The notes: generated from the sequence alone by a model not told the origin. DNA of 64,000 nt from Bradyrhizobium sp. JYMT SZCCT0180 (GCF_018130165.1 NZ_JAFCLZ010000030.1:1-64000); one strand, 5' to 3'. Positions 34,208-44,084 are shown, counted from the first letter of the stretch. Numbers and translations are program-made.

Positions 34208-36213
34208 ATCCCGACCCCTACCACCCTGCTGTTGGTGCTTCTCAAATTCCGATACCGCGCCATCGCCCAGAGCGGAAAGAACTTCGAGTAGCCATGATAA
34301 CGCAAATAAAACACCCGCGGAAACCCCGTAGCCGTGTAGCGCGGCTCATCCCACAGCCCTTTTTCGGTCTGTGTGGTTTTTAGGTACTCCACACCGCGCG
34401 CAACTGCCGGGTTCCCGACCTCGCCCGCTGCCATCAGTCCAAGCAAGGCCCATGCCGTTTGCGAGGAGGTCGATGGTGCGGCCTCGAATCCCCTGTAGTC
34501 CAGCCGGTAGCTGACCGCATCCTCGCCCCAGCCGCCGTCCTGATTCTGAATCGATAGCAGCCAATCGACCGCCTTGCGAATCATTGGGTCCTGATGATCG
34601 ATACCTGCGACATTTAGCGCACAGAGCACCGACCAGGTGCCGTAGACGTAATTCAGCCCCCAGCGGCCGTACCACGAGCCTTCGGCAAGCTGGGTGCGGC
34701 GCAGATAGTCGATGCCGTCGGCAACAGCCTTGCTGGTCGCGGCGGTTTCGCCGAGTTGCGCCAGCATCGAGACGCAGCGCGCGGTGACGTCCTCGGTCGG
34801 CGGATCGAGCAGCGCGCCGTGGTCGGAGAACGGAATGTTGTTGAGATAGTATTCGAGGTTGTTGACGTCGAAGGCGGCCCAGCCGCCATCGCGGCTCTGC
34901 ATGCCCTCGATCCACTCGCGGCCGCGCGCGATCGCGATATCGTATTCGGAGCTTCCGGACTGCTTGCGCGCGCGGTCCATCGCCATGACAACGACGGCGG
35001 TGTCGTCGAGATCGGGATAATGCGCATTGTTGTACTGGAACGCCCAGCCACCCGGCCGCACATCGGGCGCCTTCACCGCCCAATCGCCCTTGAGGTCGAG
35101 CACCTGCAGCGGCTTCAGCCAGTCGAGACCCTGCTTCATCTTCGCGAGCGTTTCTTCGCCGCCGGCCTCAGCCAGTGCGTGGCAGGTGAGCGCCGTGTCC
35201 CACACCGGCGACACGCACGGCTGGCAATAGGCCTCGTGCTCGCCGATCACCAGGAGCTTGTCGATGCCTCTGCGGGTGATCGCGCGCGGCGGAAAATCCG
35301 GTCCCTTGCCGAGCGCCTCGTACATCATGACGATGTTGGCCATCGGCGGATAGATCGCGCCCATGCCGTCTTCGCCGTTCAACCGCTCGTTGATAAAGGC
35401 AAGTGCCGCATCGATCGCGCGGGCGCGAAGCTTTTTCGGAAACATCGGTTCGACGACCCGCAGGATGGCGTCGATGCCGCGAAACAGCAGGAACCAGCCC
35501 GTGCTTTGATGCGGCGCCTTCGCCGTCATGCCGACCGACTTCGGATCCTGCAGGAACAATTCGTCGATCCCGACGCCTTTCGGATTCTTTGCCAGCGGCT
35601 TCAGCGCCGCCATCACCATCAGCGGCACGATCGTGGTGCGCGCCCAGTAGGAGATCTTGTTGATATGGAACGGCGACCACATCGGCAGCAGCATGATCTC
35701 GATCGGCAGCACCGGTACCGCGCGCCAGGTCAGCACGCCGTAGAAAGCCAGCAGGAAGCGGGTGAACACGTTGACCTTGGCGGCCCCGCCGCGCGAACGG
35801 ATCGCCTCGCGCGCCCGCACCATGTGCGGCGCATCGACGGAATCGCCGATCATCTTCAGCGCGAAGTAAGACTTCACGCTGGCGCTCATATCGAACGCAC
35901 CGTCCTGCACCAGCGGCCAGCCGCCATGATTGCCTTGCGTGCGCCTGATATAGTTGGCGATCTTGGCTTCGAGTTCGCTGTCGACGGGCTCGGCGAGATA
36001 GTGGCGCAGCAGCACATATTCCGACGGGATCGTGCTGTCGGCTTCCAGCTCGAATACCCAGTGCCCGTCGGATTGCCGATAGCCGAGCAGCGCCTGCGTC
36101 GCCGAGGAGATCGATTTCTCCAGCGCGACGGGGTCGACTGCCGCGATGGCATCGGCTGCCGCGACGGGATCGGCAACAACGCTTTGATCGACGGAAGACA
36201 TTTCGTCAGACAT
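34204..36213 (-). CDS. shc: Squalene-hopene cyclase
   Basis: Shc cyclises squalene to hopene and hopanol at the membrane. The 669-aa protein shows the catalytic acidic motif DLDDTA at 401-406, several QW-type repeats (GGWPLVQDGAFD, GGWAFQYNNAHYPD, DGGWAAFDVNN, EGSWYGRWGLNYVYGTW, DGGWGEDAVSY) and the C-terminal LRYHGYSKFFPLWAMARYR. The N-terminus has an Ala/Asp/Val-rich stretch before the fold. ATG 36213 is directly abutted by AGAGGG, and ATG 36201 is an alternative with better spacing. It lies 57 bp after hpnE and overlaps hpnG. Confidence 0.97.
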   Translation of the reverse strand: MSDEMSSVDQSVVADPVAAADAIAAVDPVALEKSISSATQALLGYRQSDGHWVFELEADSTIPSEYVLLRHYLAEPVDSELEAKIANYIRRTQGNHGGWPLVQDGAFDMSASVKSYFALKMIGDSVDAPHMVRAREAIRSRGGAAKVNVFTRFLLAFYGVLTWRAVPVLPIEIMLLPMWSPFHINKISYWARTTIVPLMVMAALKPLAKNPKGVGIDELFLQDPKSVGMTAKAPHQSTGWFLLFRGIDAILRVVEPMFPKKLRARAIDAALAFINERLNGEDGMGAIYPPMANIVMMYEALGKGPDFPPRAITRRGIDKLLVIGEHEAYCQPCVSPVWDTALTCHALAEAGGEETLAKMKQGLDWLKPLQVLDLKGDWAVKAPDVRPGGWAFQYNNAHYPDLDDTAVVVMAMDRARKQSGSSEYDIAIARGREWIEGMQSRDGGWAAFDVNNLEYYLNNIPFSDHGALLDPPTEDVTARCVSMLAQLGETAATSKAVADGIDYLRRTQLAEGSWYGRWGLNYVYGTWSVLCALNVAGIDHQDPMIRKAVDWLLSIQNQDGGWGEDAVSYRLDYRGFEAAPSTSSQTAWALLGLMAAGEVGNPAVARGVEYLKTTQTEKGLWDEPRYTATGFPRVFYLRYHGYSKFFPLWAMARYRNLRSTNSRVVGVGM

Positions 36214-36270
36214 CCCTCTGTTCGCGATCGCGCACCGTAAAGCCGGTCACGCGCTCTTCCAGTCAGGCCA

Positions 36271-37518
36271 TCATGCCCTGGCCAGAACCAGATCGGCCGC
36301 GCGGTCACCCGACCGCACCGATCCCTCGATGGTTGCCGGCAACCCCGTATCAGTCCAGTCTCCGGCGAGAAACAGGTTCTTGTAAGCGGTGACCGGGCCC
36401 GGCCGCAGCGCGTTCTGCTCCGGCGTCGCCTCGAATGTAGCACGGCGTTCGCGCACGATCTGCCAGGGCGGTAACTCGCCCTGCACGCCACCTGCCTTGC
36501 AGACATCCCGCCAGATCGCCTGTGCGAGTTCTTCACGTGGCATATCGACCAAACGGTCGCCATTGCTGATGGTGACCGACAGGCGCTGCGGGAATGCAAA
36601 CAGCCATTCCACCAATCCACCGACGACGCCAAGGATCGGCACCGCATCCCTTGGTGGATCGAAGCGGAAATGCGCATTGACGATGGCGCGGTATTTCGTC
36701 GGCGTCTTGAGACCCGGCAGCAACGAGGCGGCGGGACGCGGCGGAACGGCGAGCACCACGACATCGTCAGGCGCCAGCGCAATCGCGTCATCGCCGAACT
36801 TCAGTGCGCCGACATGGCTGCCGTTCATCACGAACTCGCGCAACTCGTGGCCGAGCTGAACTGTGTCGCCCCTGTCCTGCAAGAGCTTGATCGCAGGTTC
36901 GATCAGCACCGAACTTAAGCCCTCGCGGGCGATCAGCGGCCGGCAGGCCTGACCGCCGGCGAGCAGCGTTTCACGGACGATCGCGCCGGCCAGCCCCGCC
37001 GAGCCCTCCGGCGGATCGACGTTGAGCGCGGCCAGCAGCAACGGCTGCACCAGCCGCTGGTACAACGTGCCCTCGCAGGGGATCGCCTTGCCGACCAGTT
37101 TGTCCGTCCCTGCCCAGATCAGAGGCATCAGTGCGAGATAATCGCGCAAGGACGTGTCGGGCACCCGGCGCGCCTCGTCGAACACCCACAGCGGCAGCCG
37201 GCCATCGCCGAGATCGAGCTGCCAGCGCTGGCCGGTCGAGACGTCGCAGAAGGGAAACTGCGCGCGCTTCGGTCCCACCAGTCCCGCCTCGGTGCCGATC
37301 GAACGCGCATAGGCCAGCGCATGGCTGTTGCCCGACAACAGCAGGTGATTGCCATTGTCGATCATCAAATTGGTGGCGGCGTCGAAATAGGAACGGCAGC
37401 GGCCGCCGGTCGTTTGCGTCGCCTCGTGGACGCACACCTTGTAATTGGCGTTCGCCAGCCGGACGGCGGCGGAGAGGCCGGAAATGCCGGCGCCGATGAT
37501 GTGAGCGGTTTTTTGCAT
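36271..37518 (-). CDS. hpnE: HpnE, hydroxysqualene oxidoreductase
   Basis: HpnE reduces hydroxysqualene to squalene, the last of three steps that replace a single squalene synthase. The 415-aa FAD protein begins KTAHIIGAGISGLSAAVRLANANYKVCVHEA, a clear dinucleotide-binding fold, followed by GGRCRSYFDAATNLMIDNGNH. The C-terminal flavin motif NLFLAGDWTDTGLPATIEGSVRSGDRAA is diagnostic for this amine-oxidase-like family. Start ATG 37518 shares its A with the hpnD stop (TGATG), so translation is coupled. In-frame sequence further upstream lies inside hpnD. Confidence 0.94.
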   Translation of the reverse strand: MQKTAHIIGAGISGLSAAVRLANANYKVCVHEATQTTGGRCRSYFDAATNLMIDNGNHLLLSGNSHALAYARSIGTEAGLVGPKRAQFPFCDVSTGQRWQLDLGDGRLPLWVFDEARRVPDTSLRDYLALMPLIWAGTDKLVGKAIPCEGTLYQRLVQPLLLAALNVDPPEGSAGLAGAIVRETLLAGGQACRPLIAREGLSSVLIEPAIKLLQDRGDTVQLGHELREFVMNGSHVGALKFGDDAIALAPDDVVVLAVPPRPAASLLPGLKTPTKYRAIVNAHFRFDPPRDAVPILGVVGGLVEWLFAFPQRLSVTISNGDRLVDMPREELAQAIWRDVCKAGGVQGELPPWQIVRERRATFEATPEQNALRPGPVTAYKNLFLAGDWTDTGLPATIEGSVRSGDRAADLVLARA

Positions 37519-38357
37519 CAGATGATCGCGTAACGGAGAAGGATGCCGATCTTGGCCATCTTGGTGACGCGGACCGGCGCGCGCGGCGCGGCAAAGCCCC
37601 GTTCCAGCAACAGCTCGAGGATGGCGCGGTAATATTTCGACATGATCCGGGGCGCGCGCACCTTGCGGCGCGAATTGCGCTTCATGATCTCGTCGGCTTT
37701 CTCGAAGTACGCCTTGGCCCGTTCCGCCAGCGGCTGGCAAACTTTCGGCAAGGCGCGCTCGACAATCACCTTGTGCGGATCGTCACTGGTGATCCCGGCA
37801 TGCAGCAGGGCTTCACGCGGCAGATACAGACGGCCGAGGGTGGCGTCTTCATCGATGTCGCGCAGGATGTTGGTCAATTGCAGCGCGCGGCCAAGATGAT
37901 GCGCAAGCTCGACGCCGTCGTGCTCGGGCAACCCGAACACCCGCACGGACAGGCGTCCGACGGCGCTCGCGACGCGGTCGCAATAAAGGTCGAGCGTTGC
38001 GAAATCCGGCGCGCGGATGTCCTGCGGCACATCCATTTCCATGCCGTCGACGACCGCCAGAAAATCCTCGCGCTTGAGGCCGAAGGTCCGCACCGCGGCG
38101 ACGTAATCCTGCAGGCGTGCCGGCGGACGGCCCTGATAGAGCGCGTCGATGTCGTCACGCCATTGCTGGAGGCCGGCGAGCCGTTCCGGCCGCGGTTCGT
38201 GGGAATCGGCGATGTCGTCGACCTGCCGGCAAAAACTGTAGATCAGGAACATCGCCTCGCGCTGGTCGCGCGGCAGGATGCGCATCGCGGCATAGAACGA
38301 ACTGCCCGACGCGGTGGTGCCGTAATTTGCGTCGGCCGCCGCCGTCTCTGATGTCAT
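37518..38357 (-). CDS. hpnD: HpnD, presqualene diphosphate synthase
   Basis: HpnD condenses two farnesyl diphosphates to presqualene diphosphate. The 279-aa prenyltransferase carries the two Asp-rich motifs: FCRQVDDIAD at about 46-55 and LRDIDEDATLGRLYLPRE further on. FYAAMRILPRDQREAMFLIYSF is the usual N-terminal block. ATG 38357 overlaps the hpnC stop by ATGA, and its own stop is shared with the hpnE start. Confidence 0.94.
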   Translation of the reverse strand: MTSETAAADANYGTTASGSSFYAAMRILPRDQREAMFLIYSFCRQVDDIADSHEPRPERLAGLQQWRDDIDALYQGRPPARLQDYVAAVRTFGLKREDFLAVVDGMEMDVPQDIRAPDFATLDLYCDRVASAVGRLSVRVFGLPEHDGVELAHHLGRALQLTNILRDIDEDATLGRLYLPREALLHAGITSDDPHKVIVERALPKVCQPLAERAKAYFEKADEIMKRNSRRKVRAPRIMSKYYRAILELLLERGFAAPRAPVRVTKMAKIGILLRYAII

Positions 38358-39232
38358 GCGCCGGCCGCCGGGTTCGACACGGGCCGCCGGCCCACCGCGC
38401 GGCGCGCGATCTCGCCGGCGACACCACCGAGGCTTTGCGCCAGCAATTCGAGCGGACTGAGATGCACGCGCTCAGCGAGGGGATCGCGCACCTTCAGCAT
38501 GCCTACGATCTTGTCGGCAAAGGCCTGGATCACCGAGATCTCGAGGCCGAGGCGGAAATCCTTCACTTCGGCCGCCAGCGATTTGCTTTCGTTGAGCACG
38601 GTCTCGGTCCGCACCGCGAGCGCCTGCAGGCACTTCAGCAAAGCCGGCGGTGACTTCGCCTCGCCCAGCATCTCGACCGTAGCACCGGCGGCTGCGAGCG
38701 CGTCGCGCGGCAGGTAGACACGGTTGAGGTCGCGAAAATCCTTGGCGCAGTCCTGCAGATGGTTGTTGATCTGCAGACCGGCGCACAGCGCGTCCGAGGC
38801 GGCCCAGGTCGAGGTGCTCTCGCCGTGGACGTCGAGCATGAAGCGGCCGACCGGCATCGCCGAGTAACGGCAATAATGGATCACGTCGTCCCAGTTCTCG
38901 TAACGCAGCTTGGTAACGTCCATCCGGAACGCAATCAGCACGTCGAGCGCGTGGCGCGGCGGCATCTCGCGCGTGGCGAGCGCATGGTGCAGGCTGACCG
39001 CCTCTTTCTGGGTGTCGCCCTTGCCGAGCAACTCCGCTTCAAAGAGGTCGAGGAGCCTCAGCTTTTCGTCTGGCGGCAGCGTCGCGTGATCGGCGATGTC
39101 GTCGGCCGTCCTGACGAAATTGTAGAAGCTGAGAATCAGCGCCCGGTGACGCGGATGAATGATCCACGACGCGACCGGAAAGTTCTCGTCACGGTGGGTT
39201 TTTCCGGATCGCAGTTCGCTCGCGCTGGTCAT
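38354..39232 (-). CDS. hpnC: HpnC, hydroxysqualene synthase
   Basis: HpnC converts presqualene diphosphate to hydroxysqualene. The 292-aa protein is a squalene/phytoene synthase homologue: ENFPVASWIIHPRHRALILSFYNFVRTADDIADH, then CRYSAMPVGRFMLDVHG and LQDCAKDFRDLNRVYLPRDAL. The second Asp motif is shifted relative to HpnD, as usual for HpnC. I use ATG 39232; the in-frame extension to 39256 begins with TTG. It is first in a five-gene operon (C-D-E-shc-G) whose promoter must lie within the 190 bp up to the secreted protein gene. Confidence 0.93.
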   Translation of the reverse strand: MTSASELRSGKTHRDENFPVASWIIHPRHRALILSFYNFVRTADDIADHATLPPDEKLRLLDLFEAELLGKGDTQKEAVSLHHALATREMPPRHALDVLIAFRMDVTKLRYENWDDVIHYCRYSAMPVGRFMLDVHGESTSTWAASDALCAGLQINNHLQDCAKDFRDLNRVYLPRDALAAAGATVEMLGEAKSPPALLKCLQALAVRTETVLNESKSLAAEVKDFRLGLEISVIQAFADKIVGMLKVRDPLAERVHLSPLELLAQSLGGVAGEIARRAVGRRPVSNPAAGA

Positions 39233-39421
39233 CGAAGGCTGGCTACATTGGTCCAAATGGCGGCACGCGCCGATATCAGGCGCGCGCGACGGATCGCGAG
39301 CCCCATATAGGGGAATACGCCGCCAAAACCAATGCTGTCTGGGGCATCAAGCCCATGCCGCCGCTCCCGGCAAATACGCCGGAAACGGGCCTTGTACGAC
39401 GGTTAACCGGTGCGGACGGGG

Positions 39422-39658
39422 TTATTGCCCGTGGCTTTTCAGCACCTGGTCGCAGGCCGACGTGATCTTCGGACGATTTTGCTGCAGGCAGGCCAGGATC
39501 GTGAAATCGCCCTGATCGATCACCGCGCGGCAAAAGCGCTGCACGTCACGGGAGCAAGCCTTTTGCTCTTCCGGCGTTCCACTGCGCTGTTGCTGGGCGA
39601 AGGCATCCGATGACACCGCGATCGACAATAAAGAGAGAGCCAGGAAAAGTTTACGCAT
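39422..39658 (-). CDS. Small secreted cysteine-containing protein
   Basis: The 78-aa product has a signal peptide (KLFLALSLLSIAVSSDAFA) and a 58-residue mature part with four cysteines (KACSRDVQRFCRAV, ILACLQQ, SACDQVL). The spacing resembles a cysteine-rich GLG1-type repeat, giving two likely disulfides. RBS AAGGAA lies upstream of ATG 39658. It is 190 bp before hpnC on the same strand, so it could share a transcript. Periplasmic location is expected; the function is unknown. Confidence 0.75.
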   Translation of the reverse strand: MRKLFLALSLLSIAVSSDAFAQQQRSGTPEEQKACSRDVQRFCRAVIDQGDFTILACLQQNRPKITSACDQVLKSHGQ

Positions 39659-40077
39659 CGTATTCCTTCATTTCGGCAGCAAGAAATCCTGTTCCCGAAT
39701 CGTGTTTCGGCATCGCCGGGACGGATTTGTCTGAAGACGCCGCGTAGCGCAGCAATGAGCCGACGACAAGCGCTGGTAAATGCGGCCAAATTTGCGGCGC
39801 CGCCGCCCATCCATTAACCAATTGATATATCACGTTTATTTACGGAATAACTTTCTTCTTGATTGGCTGTTGCGGACCGGACCCCGCAAAGCTAGATGCT
39901 GCCGATGAAGCTCGCCGGGATTTTTTGATTCCAGTGCGTGAAAATGCCGCCTGTCGTGACGCTATCGCCGCAGCTGGCATTTTGTCATTTGAACCTAACA
40001 TATCGCGGGAACACTAAATCTTCGATGTGGGCGAGACGTGTCTTTGATAGAGCGTCTATTTTGATGGGAAAATCACA
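39659..40077. other. Intergenic region between two divergent secreted-protein genes
   Basis: About 420 bp with an AT-rich centre (39830-39880). I see no gene, strong palindrome or recognised repeat. The promoters for the divergent genes at 39658 and 40078 should lie here. Confidence 0.4.
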
Positions 40078-40581
40078 ATGAAAATGTTTGGTTCCAGCCT
40101 GTTTGGTCAGGCTCTCACGGCCGTCGGCGTTGGCGCCGCGCTGATGTTGTCGGTCTCCGCAGGCTACACGCAGGCGGGAGGCCCGTTTGCCGGTTTTGAC
40201 GGAAATTGGGCGGGCGCAGGCACGGTCGCGCTGTCCAACGGAACCACGGAAAACATCCGCTGCAAGGCCGACTACAAGGTCAATGCCAACGGGCTCGGCC
40301 TGAAGCAGAACCTGAACTGCGCCAGCGACAGCTACAAATTCGTTCTCTCCAGCGACGTCACCAGCCAGGGTGACCGTATCTCCGGCAACTGGAGCGAAAA
40401 GAGCCGCAACATCTTCGGCAACCTGCAGGGCACCGCAGGCGGCGGACAGATCGACGTGTTCGTCGAGGCGTCCGGATTTGCGGCCAATTTGAACTTGCGG
40501 ACCAACGGCACCAAGCAGATCGTCCAGATCAGTTCCAAGGGCGAAATCCGCGGCGTCAACATCACGCTGACGAAGACCTGA
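40078..40581 (+). CDS. Secreted protein of unknown function
   Basis: The 167-aa protein has a long signal peptide (to about residue 33, SAGYTQAGG) and a compact beta-rich mature part (FAGFDGNWAGAGTVALSNGTTENIRCKADYKV ... LQGTAGGGQIDVFVEASGFAANLNLRTNGTKQIVQIS). Two cysteines (IRCKAD and LNCASD) may pair. The GxWxGxGxV opening and repeated short strands suggest a lipocalin-like or similar small barrel, as in several periplasmic DUF families of Rhizobiales. A strong terminator follows at 40604. Confidence 0.7.
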   Translation: MKMFGSSLFGQALTAVGVGAALMLSVSAGYTQAGGPFAGFDGNWAGAGTVALSNGTTENIRCKADYKVNANGLGLKQNLNCASDSYKFVLSSDVTSQGDRISGNWSEKSRNIFGNLQGTAGGGQIDVFVEASGFAANLNLRTNGTKQIVQISSKGEIRGVNITLTKT

Positions 40582-40603
40582 TCGAACAATCCTCTTTAGT
40601 ATC

Positions 40604-40640
40604 AGAGCCAGGTTCTGTTGATCAGAACCTGGCTCTTTCT
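40604..40640. terminator. Strong hairpin terminator
   Basis: AGAGCCAGGTTCTG (40604-40617) and CAGAACCTGGCTCT (40623-40636) form a perfect 14-bp stem with a 5-nt loop, followed by a short T-rich run. It separates the convergent genes at 40078 and 40687. Its inner part resembles the first hairpin of the class D repeats. Confidence 0.8.
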
Positions 40641-40686
40641 CGTGCAGACGGCTTTTTGCAAAAGCTGCCGATCGGTTATTTTGCGG

Positions 40687-43068
40687 CTATTTTGCCGGCT
40701 TGGCGTGAGCGCCGGTGCCGCGGATCTTTTCCGACAGGTTGATCAGGAACATCGACGTCGGCCGCAGGATGAAGAGATCCGCGACCAATGCTGCGACCAT
40801 CGAGAACGCGCTGAGCCAGCCAAACAGGCGCAGCGACGGCAGGTCCGAAAACACCGTCACGACGAGGCCGCAGGCCAGCACCACCGTGGTCAGGATCAGC
40901 GCCGGGCCGACCAGCACGGTCGCGCGTTCCACCGCCAGTTCCGGACTGATGCCGGGCTTCGACTCCAGCCGCAACCGGTTCAGGAAGTGGATCGTCGCAC
41001 TGAGGCCGAGGCCGAACGACACCGTCAGCGCCACGACGCTGGCGAATTGCAGTCCCTCCCCCAGCATCCACAGCACGGTGCCCGATGCCACCACCGGGAA
41101 AATGCCGGGCAGGATGCAGGAGAACATCACCACCACCGAGCGGAACGCGAGGCCAATGAAGATCGCGACCAGCAGGAATTCGATGGTGAGGCCGTGGTTG
41201 AGCTTCTGGATCATGTTGGCGCTGTTGCGCGCGGCGATGGCCGACAGACCCGTCACTGCGATCTCATAGCCTGGATGCTCGGCGCGCACCTTGTTGAGCG
41301 CTGCGTCGAGCTTGTCGACCACGGGAAGGATCTCGCTTGAATCGAGATCGGGAACGCGGCCCGACACCACCACGGCGTCCTGATCGGCCGAGATGAAGCG
41401 CCGCACCAGATGTTCGGGAATCACGCTGACATATTCCTTCAGCGTCGCGACATCGCTGCTCCCTGCCTTTTCGGCCAACCAGCGGCGCAGCGTTTCCAGC
41501 GACCAGACGTTGCCGACGCCGGCCGCCGTTTCCACCATGGCGTGGACATCGGCGATCGTCTTCAAGGTGTCCGCCGAATAGAGCGAGGCGCCCTTGGGGA
41601 ATTCGATCAGCACGTCGATCGGGTTGGCGCCGGTGAGCTTGGCATCGAGACGGCTCGACGCCGCCACCGCCTGGCGCTTGTCGGGCACCTGGTCGGCGAG
41701 ACGATAACGCGGTTCCAGCGTGGCGTAGATGTAGCCGAGGCCGGCGACCAGGATCACCGCGAGCAGGCTGAACAGCCCGGGGCGGCTGACCATGCGTACA
41801 GCGATCCAGTAGCAGAAATTGCGCAGCGCCTGAACGCCGGCGTCGGCGCCCTGAAACTTCACCGCCATGATCTTTTCGTTACGCACCAGAAGCACGCCGA
41901 AGGCGGGCACCAGTGACAGCACCGCGATCAGCGCGATGATGGTGGCGGCAAGGCCGGCCTCGCCGAATTTGCGGATCAGCTCGGAGTCGGAGAACTGGAG
42001 CGCGATGAACGAGATGCCGGCGGTACCGTGGGTGAGCACGCAGGCCGGCCCCACCACCAGCACGGCGTTCTTGAAGGCGGTGTATTTGTCCTGTCCCGCG
42101 ATCAGCCGGTCGCGCGCCGCGAAGGTCAGCTGCATCGAATCGGAGAAGCTGATCACCATGATGAGCGGCGTCATCACGTTGAGGAACATGTTGAGATTGA
42201 ATCCGGCCCAGCCGAGACCGCCGAGCGAAAGCAGGATCGCGATGATCGGCGGGAACGCCGCGATGATCATGAACGATATCTTGCGGAAGAAGATGATCGC
42301 GATGATGCAGCCGGCCAGGATGCCGAGGATGTTGTAGGTCAACCCGTCGCGCTTGACCGCGTTGCGGATCTCGAGCTGCATGACCGGAACGCCGGACAGC
42401 TGCGCATTGAGCCCGCTGCCGGCGAGATCGTCGGCCATGATCTTCCTGATGTCGGCGATCACCTTGGTGAGGCTTGAACTGCCGACGATCGAAGGTTCGA
42501 GCGACAGCACCATCAGCGCCAGCGTGCCGTCCTCGGACAGCAATTTGCCGCGAATGATCTCGTTGGTCTTAACGGTCTCGACGAATTTGTCGTAGGCTGC
42601 ACCTTCCGGCAGCTCGGAGGGGAACAGCGCCGCCGGCAGCCTGCCGCGCTCGGGCGCCTGACGCGCCGAAAACAGCGACACCAAGCCGCGCACGCCGTCG
42701 ACCAGTTGCAGGTCCGTGACCATGTCACGGATCTTTTCGAGGTTGGGGCGCGCCATCAGCGTCTTGCCCTCGACCACCACCAGCACGTCGAATTCGGTCG
42801 CCGGAAAGCGCTTTGTGACGGCTTCGTACTGCTTGTAGTCCTTGGAGTCGGAGCGGAACAGCTGGCTCAGCGAATCATCGATCTTGATGCGCTGGATGCC
42901 AAAGATCGCCGCGATCATCAGGGCGGCCAGGATGAGGCAGGACAGGATGGGCGCCTTCATCGCGATGAGCCCCATGCGCTCGAGCCCGAAGGCGATGCTC
43001 TGCCCGGGCGGCGGCGGCTCCTCGATCTCCTCGACGTGGACCCGACTTTCGGTGTTCTTTTCGAGCAT
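40687..43068 (-). CDS. MMPL/RND family transporter
   Basis: The 793-aa inner-membrane protein has two MMPL blocks separated by periplasmic domains: helix 1 (APILSCLILAALMIAAIFGI), domain 1 (about 65-225), five helices (including SLGGLGWAGFNLNMFLNVMTPLIMVISFSDSMQLTFA), domain 2 and a C-terminal block ending with VATDLFILRPTSMFLINL-like sequence. It belongs to the same superfamily as HpnN but is clearly a different subfamily. Start ATG 43068 follows ACAGGGT. A place next to the hopanoid island suggests lipid export, which is inference. Confidence 0.85.
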   Translation of the reverse strand: MLEKNTESRVHVEEIEEPPPPGQSIAFGLERMGLIAMKAPILSCLILAALMIAAIFGIQRIKIDDSLSQLFRSDSKDYKQYEAVTKRFPATEFDVLVVVEGKTLMARPNLEKIRDMVTDLQLVDGVRGLVSLFSARQAPERGRLPAALFPSELPEGAAYDKFVETVKTNEIIRGKLLSEDGTLALMVLSLEPSIVGSSSLTKVIADIRKIMADDLAGSGLNAQLSGVPVMQLEIRNAVKRDGLTYNILGILAGCIIAIIFFRKISFMIIAAFPPIIAILLSLGGLGWAGFNLNMFLNVMTPLIMVISFSDSMQLTFAARDRLIAGQDKYTAFKNAVLVVGPACVLTHGTAGISFIALQFSDSELIRKFGEAGLAATIIALIAVLSLVPAFGVLLVRNEKIMAVKFQGADAGVQALRNFCYWIAVRMVSRPGLFSLLAVILVAGLGYIYATLEPRYRLADQVPDKRQAVAASSRLDAKLTGANPIDVLIEFPKGASLYSADTLKTIADVHAMVETAAGVGNVWSLETLRRWLAEKAGSSDVATLKEYVSVIPEHLVRRFISADQDAVVVSGRVPDLDSSEILPVVDKLDAALNKVRAEHPGYEIAVTGLSAIAARNSANMIQKLNHGLTIEFLLVAIFIGLAFRSVVVMFSCILPGIFPVVASGTVLWMLGEGLQFASVVALTVSFGLGLSATIHFLNRLRLESKPGISPELAVERATVLVGPALILTTVVLACGLVVTVFSDLPSLRLFGWLSAFSMVAALVADLFILRPTSMFLINLSEKIRGTGAHAKPAK

Positions 43069-43303
43069 ACCCTGTCCAGTTCTCACGTCGGCTTGAATTG
43101 TAGCTTGGGTTGCGGGCGCGAATGCGGCTCAGTCAGCCCCATATCTGATTGGCGCTGATCGGCGCTAGCCCTTGAAATCACGCGGTAAATTAACCGCCGC
43201 CGTTTTACAGGCCCGGACCGCATACGGCAAGCTCACGACAGGGTAGAAATCAGCGCGCGGAACACGAAAATCAGCGCTAAGTCTCTGATTTGTCACACTC
43301 GAA

Positions 43304-44077
43304 CTAATCGGCCCCGATCCGCGCAGGCGCTGCGCCGCCGCTTTCATCTTTTAGTGCGACGCCCGTGATTTGCCGGGCCAGCCCCTCGCGCACCAGCCAG
43401 GCGATCTTGAAGGCGGCTTCATCGTAGTTCAGGCCCGCGCCGTGAATGTTGGAGACGCAGTTGCGATCAGCGTCGGTGAGGCCGATGCGCGGCGCAAAGG
43501 TCAGATAGGCCCCGAGGCTGTCCGGCGCCGACAGGCCCGGCCGCTCGCCGATCAGCATCAGGACCATGCGCGCGCCGAACATGGCGCCGATCTCGTCACC
43601 CAGCGCCACGCGCGCGCCGGAGGCGACCGCGGTACCGCCGGGCTGGATCCCGGCTTCCTGCAATCGCGGAACCAGATTGCGAACCAGTTCGATCGCATGG
43701 ACGTTGACCGCCGCCGGCGACAGGCCGTCGCCGACCACGATGGCCAGCTGGCACGGGCTGTCGCTTCGATCCGCCAGCGCGCGTTGCGAGGCCGGATCCA
43801 GCATGCGTCCGAGATCGGGGCGGCGCAGATAAGCGCCCCGGTTGCGCGCCTGGCTGGAGAGGAGAACCGGCGCCAGTCCAAGACTGGCCAATCCCTCGAC
43901 GAGACGCGACGTGTCGAAGGCGCCATGAACCGCATCGCGGGCCCGTGCGTGGTCGAGGGTGAAGGCGAGCAGCGCATCGGTCGGCATGCTGACGCCGGCC
44001 CGGCCAAGCCCGACGCGCGCCGGCGTCAGCTCCCGCAGATCGCTCAGCGAACGGGACGGTAGCACCGGCGTTTTCAT
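43304..44077 (-). CDS. eutC: Ethanolamine ammonia-lyase small subunit EutC
   Basis: EutC is the light chain of the adenosylcobalamin-dependent enzyme that splits ethanolamine into acetaldehyde and ammonia. The 257-aa protein has the family blocks ELTPARVGLGRAGVSMPTDALLAFTLDHARARDAVH, QLAIVVGDGLSPAAVNVHA, VALGDEIGAMFGARMVLMLIGERPGLSAPDSLGAYL and CVSNIHGAGLNYDEAAFKIAWLV. ATG 44077 lies 7 bp after the hpnP stop, so it is almost certainly co-transcribed with hpnP. EutB is on the other side of hpnP. No eut microcompartment or acetaldehyde dehydrogenase gene is in the window. Confidence 0.95.
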   Translation of the reverse strand: MKTPVLPSRSLSDLRELTPARVGLGRAGVSMPTDALLAFTLDHARARDAVHGAFDTSRLVEGLASLGLAPVLLSSQARNRGAYLRRPDLGRMLDPASQRALADRSDSPCQLAIVVGDGLSPAAVNVHAIELVRNLVPRLQEAGIQPGGTAVASGARVALGDEIGAMFGARMVLMLIGERPGLSAPDSLGAYLTFAPRIGLTDADRNCVSNIHGAGLNYDEAAFKIAWLVREGLARQITGVALKDESGGAAPARIGAD

Positions 44078-44084
44078 ATCGGTG

